From: G963662265 sp963668545
GTDB lineage: Bacteria > Spirochaetota > Spirochaetia > CADAEX01
Reading direction: 5' to 3'
Length of the DNA stretch: 64,000 nucleotides
Assembly (NCBI GenBank): GCA_963668545.1
Contig: OY764868.1
Coordinates: 2,108,001-2,172,000 of the forward strand
Under the pieces are notes generated by a model, which searched no databases, was not told the DNA's origin, and saw nothing but the letters and a program-made list of their open reading frames with translations. How positions within the stretch are numbered: position 1 is the stretch's first letter; each line of letters opens with the position of its first letter. The position numbers and the translations under genes were made by a program. Shown one piece after another: positions 34,790-41,502 of this stretch.

Positions 34790-35947
34790 TCAGGGAAGTT
34801 TCCAGTAAAAATAAAAAGGATTGCTGTTTTCAACTTCAGGATGAAATATTTTAACAAGGTCCGACAGTATCCTGTCAGGATAGAGAATTCCCTCTTCCCA
34901 GTACGGATTCCCGTAACTTCCTGTATTCCTGTTATTATTATAAACGTTTCCACTTCTGAATGCAGAAAAAATATTATAGCGTATGTCAGTTTTTATTATA
35001 TCATCAAGTGAATTGATGTTCCTGCTGTTTACAAGCCAGACATCGGCATCTGAAGCCCCCTCAAGAACTGTTTCAAAATCAAGAAAGAGACTCCCTTCTG
35101 ATTTGATGCTGCTCCAGGGGTAAACAATATTCGCATCCCTGTACAGTTCCGCGGCAAAGCTTTTTCCTCCCGGGACAGCCCAGCTGCCGCCGTACACCAT
35201 ATTAGGAAGAACTGTTACCCTTACAGCTGTTTCAGATACCTTTTCTTTAAGCAGCCTGTAGTTTGATTCAATCCTTCTGAATATCTCTTCCCCTTCATCA
35301 GCTTTTCCCAGCAGAAGAGCTGTGCATTTGATCCATTCAGCCCTTGCGAGGGGAGTTTTTTCAAGCCACTCATAGGTTGCAACAGCATTGCAGTTTTCAA
35401 GTAGAGATCCGGCATCATATTCACCGCCGGTACCGGAAAGCAGGACGAGATCAGGATTTATGAGGTGAAGTGTTTCAAGGTCAATATCACGTCCCTCGCC
35501 AAGCTCATAAACAAGATTTTCAGCTACAAGCTTGTGTATTTCAGGGTTTGCAACATTTTTTGCTGAATCAATCCCTCTGACCCTGCCGAGCAGCGAAAGT
35601 GCATCCATAAATGCAATATTATGGGAGGAAAGGGAAACAACACTATCGGCAGGGATCCTTATAAATGACAGATTATTGCTGTTGTATTTTTTTTCAAGTT
35701 TATCAAGATAATCACCTTTTTCTGAAAGTACATATCTGTGAGTACTGTCTGTTTCTGAAAATGATCTGATTTCAAGGAGAAAAAAATCACTGAAACGGGT
35801 AACTGAAAATTTCCCTGCATAACTGAGGGGCATTTTATATTCAGTCTGCTGTTCCCTGAGATAATCTGCAAAACTTTCCCTGGCAGGGCTGCTGCATGAT
35901 AAAGAGATAATTATCAGAATAAATGTCAAAGGAGGCATTGTTTTCAA
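34790..35947 (-). CDS. btuF: BtuF-like corrinoid/siderophore-binding lipoprotein
   Basis: Periplasmic substrate-binding component of 385 residues. The leader ends SLSC with Cys18 as probable lipid anchor. Type III binding-protein features are IPADSVVSLSSHNIAFMDAL, the PEIHKLVAENLVYELGEG region, LINPDLVLLSGTGGEYD and DADVWLVNSRNI. It serves the BtuCD-like ABC transporter encoded on the other strand. The start is a TTG at 35947, eight bases after AAGGAG; an ATG four codons further in is too far from it. A palindromic operator lies just upstream of the ribosome site. Confidence 0.85.
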   Translation of the reverse strand: MKTMPPLTFILIIISLSCSSPARESFADYLREQQTEYKMPLSYAGKFSVTRFSDFFLLEIRSFSETDSTHRYVLSEKGDYLDKLEKKYNSNNLSFIRIPADSVVSLSSHNIAFMDALSLLGRVRGIDSAKNVANPEIHKLVAENLVYELGEGRDIDLETLHLINPDLVLLSGTGGEYDAGSLLENCNAVATYEWLEKTPLARAEWIKCTALLLGKADEGEEIFRRIESNYRLLKEKVSETAVRVTVLPNMVYGGSWAVPGGKSFAAELYRDANIVYPWSSIKSEGSLFLDFETVLEGASDADVWLVNSRNINSLDDIIKTDIRYNIFSAFRSGNVYNNNRNTGSYGNPYWEEGILYPDRILSDLVKIFHPEVENSNPFYFYWKLP

Positions 35948-36311
35948 ATATATTTCTCCTTAACTGAACAACAGTTCAGTCATTTATATTAACATTAAAA
36001 TATTTCAACTCTGCTACCTTTTAGCATATTGCATTTAATTAATAAATCTGCGTTACCTGATTATCACGGAAATCGTTCCTGAATTACAGTTTTTCTTCTT
36101 TCATCAAATAAGTAAATGTATTATTGGTATTTTTCCGGAATATTTTTTAAGTGAATTATTTCACATTATTTCATCATGCTTCCCAATAAGTTTATATTTT
36201 TTCTTTTTAAATTATTTTTAACACATGTTCATAATAATTCTTTACAAAAAAATCTAAATATATTAAACTTTATATATTGCTAATATATTATATAATATCA
36301 GGAGGAATAAT
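35948..36311. other. divergent intergenic between btuF and the CoA-disulfide reductase
   Basis: About 360 very AT-rich bases. It holds the palindrome at 35963-35980 and, for the plus-strand gene, a possible TTTACA-17-TAAACT promoter near 36243-36271 followed by AGGAGGA before the ATG. No riboswitch signature and no coding frame are seen. Confidence 0.5.
35963..35980. promoter_or_regulatory. operator palindrome upstream of btuF
   Basis: ACTGAAC-AACA-GTTCAGT, perfect 7-base arms, six bases upstream of the btuF ribosome site. The core TGAAC-AAYA-GTTCA recurs in the promoter at 41329-41344. Confidence 0.55.
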
Positions 36312-38006
36312 ATGTCCAGAACATATGTTATTGTAGGAGGTTCAGCAGCCGGTCCGAAAGCCGCATCAAAGATACGAAGGATGGACCAGGATTCTGAAGT
36401 AATAATAATTCAGAAAAGCAATCATCTTTCCATGGCATCATGCGGATATCCATATTTTGTTGGGGGGGTTTTTGATGATCCCAACCAGCTTATATCAACA
36501 CCTACAGGAACACAGAGAGACCCGAGCTTTTTTTCAAATGTAAAGGATATCAGGGCTATCACTTCAACTGAAGTCACAGAAATTATCCGTAAAGAAAAAA
36601 AGGTAAAAGCAAAAAACCTCAAGGACGGAACAGAAAGCGAATATAAATACGATAAACTTTTTATAGCCACAGGTGCTACTCCCATTCTTCCTCCTCTCCC
36701 CGGAATTGACCTTGAAGGGGTGAGAACTCTCCAGAGCATGGAAGACGCCATATATCTGAAGGAGACTGTAAAAAAGGGAAATATTAAAAAAGCTGTAATA
36801 GTCGGAGGCGGACTCATCGGAATAGAAACTTGTGAAGCCCTGGAACTCGGCGGAGTAGACATTACAGTAGTTGAAATGCAGGACCAGATACTCCCCTTTC
36901 TGGACTGGGAAATTGCGAAACATGTTGAAAATCATATAAGGTCACAGGGAAGTGATGTTATTACAAGCTGCGGTGTATCAGAGTTTCTGGGAGAAAACGG
37001 AAAGATAAAAGGGGTAAAACTCTCAGACGGAAGAACACTTGAATGCGATCTTGCTGTTGTTTCAATTGGTGTAAGACCCAACTCTGCTCTTGCAAAGAAT
37101 GCAGGCCTTGATATAGGTCAGAAAGGGGGAATTGAGGTCAATACTTTCATGCAGACATCAGATCCTGACATTTTTGCAGGTGGTGACTGTGTAGAAGTAA
37201 CAAATCTTGTAACACACAACAAATCCCTATGGCCGATGGGAGATGCGGCGAACCTTCAGGGAAGAGTTGCTGCACAGAACATGGTACTGGGAAACAATGT
37301 CAGCTATGAAGGAATGATTGGAACAGGTATCTGCAAGGTATTTGATTATGTGGCCGGCAGTACCGGACTTTCAGAGAAACAGGCAAAAAGGCTTGGTTAC
37401 AGCAATATCATGACAGCTATCCAGGCATCCCCCGACAGGCCGGGTTTTATGGGAGCAAAACCTGTCATTATCAAGCTTGTTGCAGATAAAACCACATGCA
37501 AGCTTCTCGGGATGCAGGCTGTCGGAACAGGGGATGTTTCAAAGAGGGTTGCAATAGGTGCAATGGCAATACATGCAAAAATGCATGTCTATGACATTGT
37601 CAACCTCGACCTTCCGTATGCACCTCCATTTTCACCTGCAATAGACAACTTCATTATAGCTGGTCATGTTCTTCAGAATAAATGTCTTGGGAGAATGACT
37701 GGAATATCATCTCTTGAAGTAAAGGAAAAACTAGACAGGGGTGAAAAACCTTTCTTTCTTGATGTAAGAAGTCCTGAAGAATATGAGGAAATGAGACTTG
37801 GAATAGGTGAAACCCTTATTCCTCTGGGAAAAATCAGAAGCAGTCTTGATAAACTTCCAGGAGATAAAAATGCGGAAATAATTGTTTACTGCAAGATATC
37901 TCTTCGAGGATATGAAGCTGCGTGCTGTCTGACTGCAAAGGGTTATAAGAATGTAAAGGTACTTGAAGGGGGTGTTGTCGCCTGGCCCTTTGAGAGGGAA
38001 AAATAG
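36312..38006 (+). CDS. cdr: CoA-disulfide reductase with C-terminal rhodanese domain
   Basis: A 564-residue flavoprotein of the CoADR-RHD type, which reduces CoA disulfide, CoA persulfide or polysulfide with NAD(P)H. The FAD-binding motif VIVGGSAAGPKAASKIRR starts at residue 6, the single catalytic cysteine is Cys44 in SMASCGYPYF, a second Rossmann motif is VIVGGGLIGIE, and the FAD motif DIFAGGDC follows. Residues about 465-560 are a rhodanese domain with active-site loop CKISLR (Cys527 to Arg532). AGGAGGA precedes the ATG. The fusion points to sulfane-sulfur handling. It is convergent with the membrane protein gene, from which a strong bidirectional terminator separates it. Confidence 0.92.
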   Translation: MSRTYVIVGGSAAGPKAASKIRRMDQDSEVIIIQKSNHLSMASCGYPYFVGGVFDDPNQLISTPTGTQRDPSFFSNVKDIRAITSTEVTEIIRKEKKVKAKNLKDGTESEYKYDKLFIATGATPILPPLPGIDLEGVRTLQSMEDAIYLKETVKKGNIKKAVIVGGGLIGIETCEALELGGVDITVVEMQDQILPFLDWEIAKHVENHIRSQGSDVITSCGVSEFLGENGKIKGVKLSDGRTLECDLAVVSIGVRPNSALAKNAGLDIGQKGGIEVNTFMQTSDPDIFAGGDCVEVTNLVTHNKSLWPMGDAANLQGRVAAQNMVLGNNVSYEGMIGTGICKVFDYVAGSTGLSEKQAKRLGYSNIMTAIQASPDRPGFMGAKPVIIKLVADKTTCKLLGMQAVGTGDVSKRVAIGAMAIHAKMHVYDIVNLDLPYAPPFSPAIDNFIIAGHVLQNKCLGRMTGISSLEVKEKLDRGEKPFFLDVRSPEEYEEMRLGIGETLIPLGKIRSSLDKLPGDKNAEIIVYCKISLRGYEAACCLTAKGYKNVKVLEGGVVAWPFEREK

Positions 38007-38020
38007 AATACTGCAATTGG

Positions 38021-38059
38021 TGCAATAAAAAAGGGGCCGAAAGCCCCTTTTTTATTGCA
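38021..38059. terminator. bidirectional terminator
   Basis: A 17-base perfect stem (TGCAATAAAAAAGGGGC on the plus strand) with a five-base loop. Six T residues follow the GC-rich core on both strands. It separates two convergent genes. Confidence 0.92.
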
Positions 38060-38070
38060 TTTTTTATTTA

Positions 38071-39219
38071 TCAGCCTTCACAGTTTACAATACCATAAGG
38101 TTTTCTAAGACATGCAAAATGTTTTATAAAAAGTTCAATATAGAAGACTATTGCTGTAATCATACTGATAATTATTGCAGCATGAATAACCGGACTGGGA
38201 AGAATAAGCCTGTATGCAAAACCCCCAAGAACTGAAAATGCCACAAACGGACAGATGAGGCCCCACTGGGTTACATAAAAATCCCTGAAATGATGGTTTT
38301 TAAAATACTCTTTCAGCAGATATATTCCGAAAAACAGATACCATATCTCAAAAGCATATGCAAAACCTATAACAAGATAGGAGAACAAATCCATATGGAA
38401 GTTAAAAATTCGTTCAAGAAAATGCCCCAGTCTGAATCCGCTTATTGAAAAAAGCGTAACAACAGGAACAACAATAAGAAAACTGGGCAGGAACTGTTTC
38501 TCGGGAAGGCCGGAAGATGCAAAATGACTTGAGAATACTACAACAAGTTTTACAATAAGAAGGAATATTCCCATTGAACCTGAAATCATTGTCATGAAAG
38601 CAGCAATTGATGCAATATCTGTATTCTTACTCATGGCAGCAATACCTGTTCCTACAACAGTGAGCATTCCCAGAAGAAACGGATGAAGTAGCCATCCGAA
38701 GTTAATGTTCTTTATATCAAATCCCTTTTTAAACGATACTCCGAGAAGATGTATTTCAAGTCCCATTGTAAATATGAAAATGAGCGACCATAGAATCAGT
38801 GCAGGCATCATCATTCCCTGAAAATTCTGCTGCATAATCCTTGTAAAATACCGCACCGGACCGATAAAAACATTCATTGTCATCAATAATGATATCAGGG
38901 GGGGGAGGACCGCTGTATTTTTTAGGGGATCATTTATAAGCTTGCTGAAACTATCTGTTTTTACCCATTTAAAAAAATCTGCTGCAAAAACAGCTGTAAG
39001 AATAATGTGAGTTATTGAAAATAATATCATCACAGCTTCCAGAAATGAATAGTAAACTGAAGTCCATCCGGAAAATCCCATGGCCCATAGCTGGGACCTT
39101 GTAATAAGACCATTTCCATGCTCAAGTGTATACTGCATTAAAACAAAAGGTATTACAGCAATCCCCCCTGCTCCAAGTGATGAAAGAAATACTAAAGGTG
39201 TAAATTCCCTGTTTTTCAT
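38071..39219 (-). CDS. polytopic membrane protein, possible C-terminal selenoprotein
   Basis: A 382-residue protein with about ten hydrophobic segments and no signal peptide. I cannot assign a transported substrate. The end is notable: the codons read Asn-Cys-Glu-Gly, then TGA immediately followed by TAA. If TGA encoded selenocysteine the protein would end CEGU, a redox-type CxxU pair, with one codon before the true stop. The strong hairpin beginning 12 bases after the TGA is primarily a terminator, and its loop does not show an obvious bacterial SECIS motif. AAGGAG precedes the ATG, and a long structured leader and promoter lie upstream. Neighbours are sulfur/redox flavoproteins. I vaguely associate this protein type with a family called TsoY, but could not verify that. 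Confidence 0.6.
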   Translation of the reverse strand: MKNREFTPLVFLSSLGAGGIAVIPFVLMQYTLEHGNGLITRSQLWAMGFSGWTSVYYSFLEAVMILFSITHIILTAVFAADFFKWVKTDSFSKLINDPLKNTAVLPPLISLLMTMNVFIGPVRYFTRIMQQNFQGMMMPALILWSLIFIFTMGLEIHLLGVSFKKGFDIKNINFGWLLHPFLLGMLTVVGTGIAAMSKNTDIASIAAFMTMISGSMGIFLLIVKLVVVFSSHFASSGLPEKQFLPSFLIVVPVVTLFSISGFRLGHFLERIFNFHMDLFSYLVIGFAYAFEIWYLFFGIYLLKEYFKNHHFRDFYVTQWGLICPFVAFSVLGGFAYRLILPSPVIHAAIIISMITAIVFYIELFIKHFACLRKPYGIVNCEG

Positions 39220-39292
39220 TATTTCTCCTTTAAAAATATTATTTTATAAAATTACAATTTTGATGGATCACACTTTACAGAAGCAGTTCTTC

Positions 39293-39368
39293 ATCAACCG
39301 GAAAACTTATACTGAAAGATCCTTAATTGTTGTTTATTTATATAGGGAAGTTTGTTTATCCGGTTGAT
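39293..39368 (-). promoter_or_regulatory. long-range stem in the membrane-protein leader
   Basis: ATCAACCGGA (39359-39368 on the minus strand) pairs perfectly with TCCGGTTGAT (39293-39302), enclosing 56 bases. It lies wholly within the predicted mRNA leader and ends 73 bases before the ATG. It may be a cis-regulatory RNA; it matches no riboswitch class that I know. Confidence 0.45.
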
Positions 39369-39392
39369 CCGCCCCTCCCCTGTTGTTATGAG

Positions 39393-39421
39393 AAAATAAT
39401 ACATACATAGATTTTTGTCAA
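39393..39421 (-). promoter_or_regulatory. promoter of the membrane-protein gene
   Basis: Consensus TTGACA (39416-39421), 17-base spacer, TATTTT (39393-39398). The start would give a 5' leader of roughly 165 bases. Confidence 0.55.
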
Positions 39422-39464
39422 TATATTATTTATTATATATAGTATTACTGAATATTTCATTTTT

Positions 39465-39495
39465 AAAAAAATAAGACCTCCCTGTGGGGGAGGTC
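39465..39495 (-). terminator. terminator of the NifX-like/flavoprotein unit
   Basis: GACCTCCC and GGGAGGTC form an 8-base stem with a short loop, followed on the minus strand by TTATTTTTTT. It lies 25 bases after the flavoprotein stop. Confidence 0.85.
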
Positions 39496-39519
39496 CTTTA
39501 TTTCATGATAATCTTTATT

Positions 39520-40884
39520 TCAGAGTTTTCCAAGTATTTCTTCCGCAGCAAGAACAATTCCGTTTGCTGCAGGATAAAAAGACTGATAAGGCTGTGACGA
39601 ATAACTCAATTCTGCAAGATCATTTATTGTTGAATTTTTCTGAATTGCATATGTAAGAAGGTCAATACGGCCTGTTACAGGCTCCCCTCCTACAATCTGG
39701 GCACCTATAACTCTCTTTGTTTTCCTGTCAGCAACAATCTTGAATTTAATTTTTTCAGCATCAGGCATAATCGGGAACTGGGTTGTTACTTCACTGTACC
39801 CTGTTACTGTATCATAACCTGCAGCATCAGCTGCACTCTGGCTCAACCCGGTTCCTCCCACAAAAAAGGGACCTACCTTAGTTGCTGCTCCGTTGTAGAA
39901 CCCGGGATATTCCCTTTCCTGCCCCATGAGATTGAAACCCAGTACTTTGGCCATGGGAACAGCATTTGTTGCAAGCTTTCCTGAAATTACACCGCAGGTA
40001 ATTCCGCTTACATACTGTGCACAGTCACCAACAGCATAGACATCAGGTATACTGGTCTCCATTCTGCTGTTGATTACAATACCGTCTTTACCAAGTTCAA
40101 TTCCGCTGTCCCTGACAAGATCAACAACAGGTTTCATTCCTGCAGCAAATACAACCATCCCGTCATGTGTTGGTTCACCATCATCGGCACAGCTGTCTTT
40201 CTCATTAAAACTGATTATGCTTCCGTTATCCAGGACTACGTGCTCTACCCATTCGCTGCCTTCAAGTTCTGTAACTTTTGTCTGAAGATGAAGATTAATC
40301 CCTTTTCTTATTATTTCATTTTCCAGATCATCTGTCATTTCCCTGTCAACAAGATTGGGCAGAATTGAAGACCCCATATCAACAAGATCTACAGAAAGAC
40401 CTGCATCATTGAGCGCCTGTGCAAGTTCTATCCCTATAGCTCCGGCACCCACAACAACCGCCTTTTTCAATCCTGACTCAATATGACTGAGAATTTCCTT
40501 CAGGTTGTTTTCTGTTTTGAATCCAGTCACTCCCCTGAGAAAGGCACCTTTTACCGGCAGAATAAAGGGCTCGGCCCCTGTAGCTATAATAAGCTTTTCA
40601 TATCCTATTTCTGTTGAATCTGAAAGAACAATTTTTTTTTGACTGAAATCAATTTCAATTACATGGTCTCTGATCAGTTCAGCCCCAGCTTCTGTTACCA
40701 GAGCATCTTTTTTAAGTGTTTTTTCAGTTGAAATAAGTCCTTCAATTACATATGGCATGGCACAATATATCATTGAATGATTTTCAGGTCTTATAACTGC
40801 CATTTTTCTGCTTTTTCCAAGCATTTTAGCAAGTGTTATACCTGCAGGACCTCCACCAATAGTCACTATTTCATAATTTTTCAC
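39520..40884 (-). CDS. FAD-dependent pyridine nucleotide-disulfide oxidoreductase, CoADR/NADH oxidase-like
   Basis: A flavoprotein of 454 residues. It has the FAD motif VTIGGGPAGITLAKML, a single cysteine at position 41 in MIYCAMPYVIEG (the place of the CoADR/NADH peroxidase active cysteine), the NAD motif VVVGAGAIGIELAQAL, the second FAD motif DVYAVGDCA and the dimerisation domain. It lacks the rhodanese extension of the enzyme at 36312. The start is GTG with AAGGAGG before it, 10 bases after the NifX-like gene, so the two are co-transcribed. NADH oxidase, peroxidase and disulfide or polysulfide reductase are all possible. Confidence 0.88.
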   Translation of the reverse strand: MKNYEIVTIGGGPAGITLAKMLGKSRKMAVIRPENHSMIYCAMPYVIEGLISTEKTLKKDALVTEAGAELIRDHVIEIDFSQKKIVLSDSTEIGYEKLIIATGAEPFILPVKGAFLRGVTGFKTENNLKEILSHIESGLKKAVVVGAGAIGIELAQALNDAGLSVDLVDMGSSILPNLVDREMTDDLENEIIRKGINLHLQTKVTELEGSEWVEHVVLDNGSIISFNEKDSCADDGEPTHDGMVVFAAGMKPVVDLVRDSGIELGKDGIVINSRMETSIPDVYAVGDCAQYVSGITCGVISGKLATNAVPMAKVLGFNLMGQEREYPGFYNGAATKVGPFFVGGTGLSQSAADAAGYDTVTGYSEVTTQFPIMPDAEKIKFKIVADRKTKRVIGAQIVGGEPVTGRIDLLTYAIQKNSTINDLAELSYSSQPYQSFYPAANGIVLAAEEILGKL

Positions 40885-40894
40885 ATATACCTCC

Positions 40895-41284
40895 TTAATC
40901 TCTCATAATCAAATGGCGTCTGGTTTCACCTTTCAGCCGCTCTTCTTCGACAATCTGTATTTTATTCTGCATTTTTTTAATCAAATCAGTAATTATTCCC
41001 TTACCTGTTACAACACAGACAAATTTTCTCCTAACATGTACAATATTGGGCCCGAAGGCACCCGAGACAATAGTATCAACTTTTTCTGAACGAAGTACTG
41101 ATGAGATATTTTTCGCCTTTCCTGAAGCTGCATGTTCTTCTTCATCTTCAGAATTGTTATTTATTCTTTTGATAAAAATGCAGTTTTCTTTATCTATTCT
41201 GTATAAATCAAAATGATCTGCATCTCCGAAATGCCTTTCAACTATTCTTATTCCGTCATCTGTTGCAAATGCTGCTATTATCAT
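40895..41284 (-). CDS. NifX/NifB-type cofactor-binding protein (dinitrogenase iron-molybdenum cofactor family)
   Basis: A 129-residue single-domain protein with the ribonuclease H-like fold of the NifX/NafY/YjjG-like cofactor-carrier family: IIAAFATDDG at the start, ERHFGDADHFDLYRID, then VDTIVSGAFGPNIV and VVTGKGIITDLIKK. Family members carry iron-molybdenum or other iron-sulfur precursors; many occur outside nitrogen fixation, and no nif genes are seen here. GGAGAG precedes the ATG. The promoter has a perfect palindrome filling its spacer, so it is probably repressed. Confidence 0.82.
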   Translation of the reverse strand: MIIAAFATDDGIRIVERHFGDADHFDLYRIDKENCIFIKRINNNSEDEEEHAASGKAKNISSVLRSEKVDTIVSGAFGPNIVHVRRKFVCVVTGKGIITDLIKKMQNKIQIVEEERLKGETRRHLIMRD

Positions 41285-41322
41285 AACTCTCCAGAACCTC
41301 TTTCTATTCAGGGATCGGAGTC

Positions 41323-41351
41323 AATATAATGAACTATTGTTCATTTGTCAA
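41323..41351 (-). promoter_or_regulatory. promoter with embedded operator before the NifX-like gene
   Basis: TTGACA (41346-41351), a 17-base spacer and TATATT (41323-41328). The spacer is almost entirely the perfect palindrome ATGAAC-AATA-GTTCAT (41329-41344). A repressor bound there would block RNA polymerase. The core matches the site before btuF. Confidence 0.8.
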
Positions 41352-41458
41352 TATACACTTATTCATATCTAGTATTTTTTATATATATCTGAAGATGTTT
41401 TTTCCACATTGTCAGATTTTAAAATGCCGGGTTATTTCAGGTTAAAGGATGGGGCATG

Positions 41459-41495
41459 CTGCCTGACAGGCTGCTTAAAATGAACTGTCAGGCAG
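41459..41495 (-). terminator. 11-bp perfect hairpin after speA
   Basis: CTGCCTGACAG and CTGTCAGGCAG enclose 15 bases, immediately downstream of the speA stop. No U-run follows, so it is either a Rho-assisted terminator or a 3' stability element. Confidence 0.45.
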
Positions 41496-41502
41496 AGTGT
41501 GA

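Larger units (their letters stand above)
39220..39519. other. intergenic with structured leader and promoter
   Basis: Three hundred bases. From right to left they hold the terminator of the flavoprotein unit (39465-39495), the minus-strand promoter (39393-39421) and a leader of about 165 bases with a long-range stem (39293-39368). No coding frame is convincing. Confidence 0.6.

Noticed and set aside
38018..38070. SECIS element after the TGA of the membrane protein
   Set aside because: The hairpin is a 17-base perfect stem with a U-run, i.e. a terminator shared with the convergent gene. No SECIS-type loop is evident, so selenocysteine stays a hypothesis.
41459..41495. Mobile-element terminal repeats suggested by the 11-bp inverted repeat
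   Set aside because: Only 15 bases lie between the arms, there is no transposase nearby and no target duplication. A hairpin after speA is the simpler reading.
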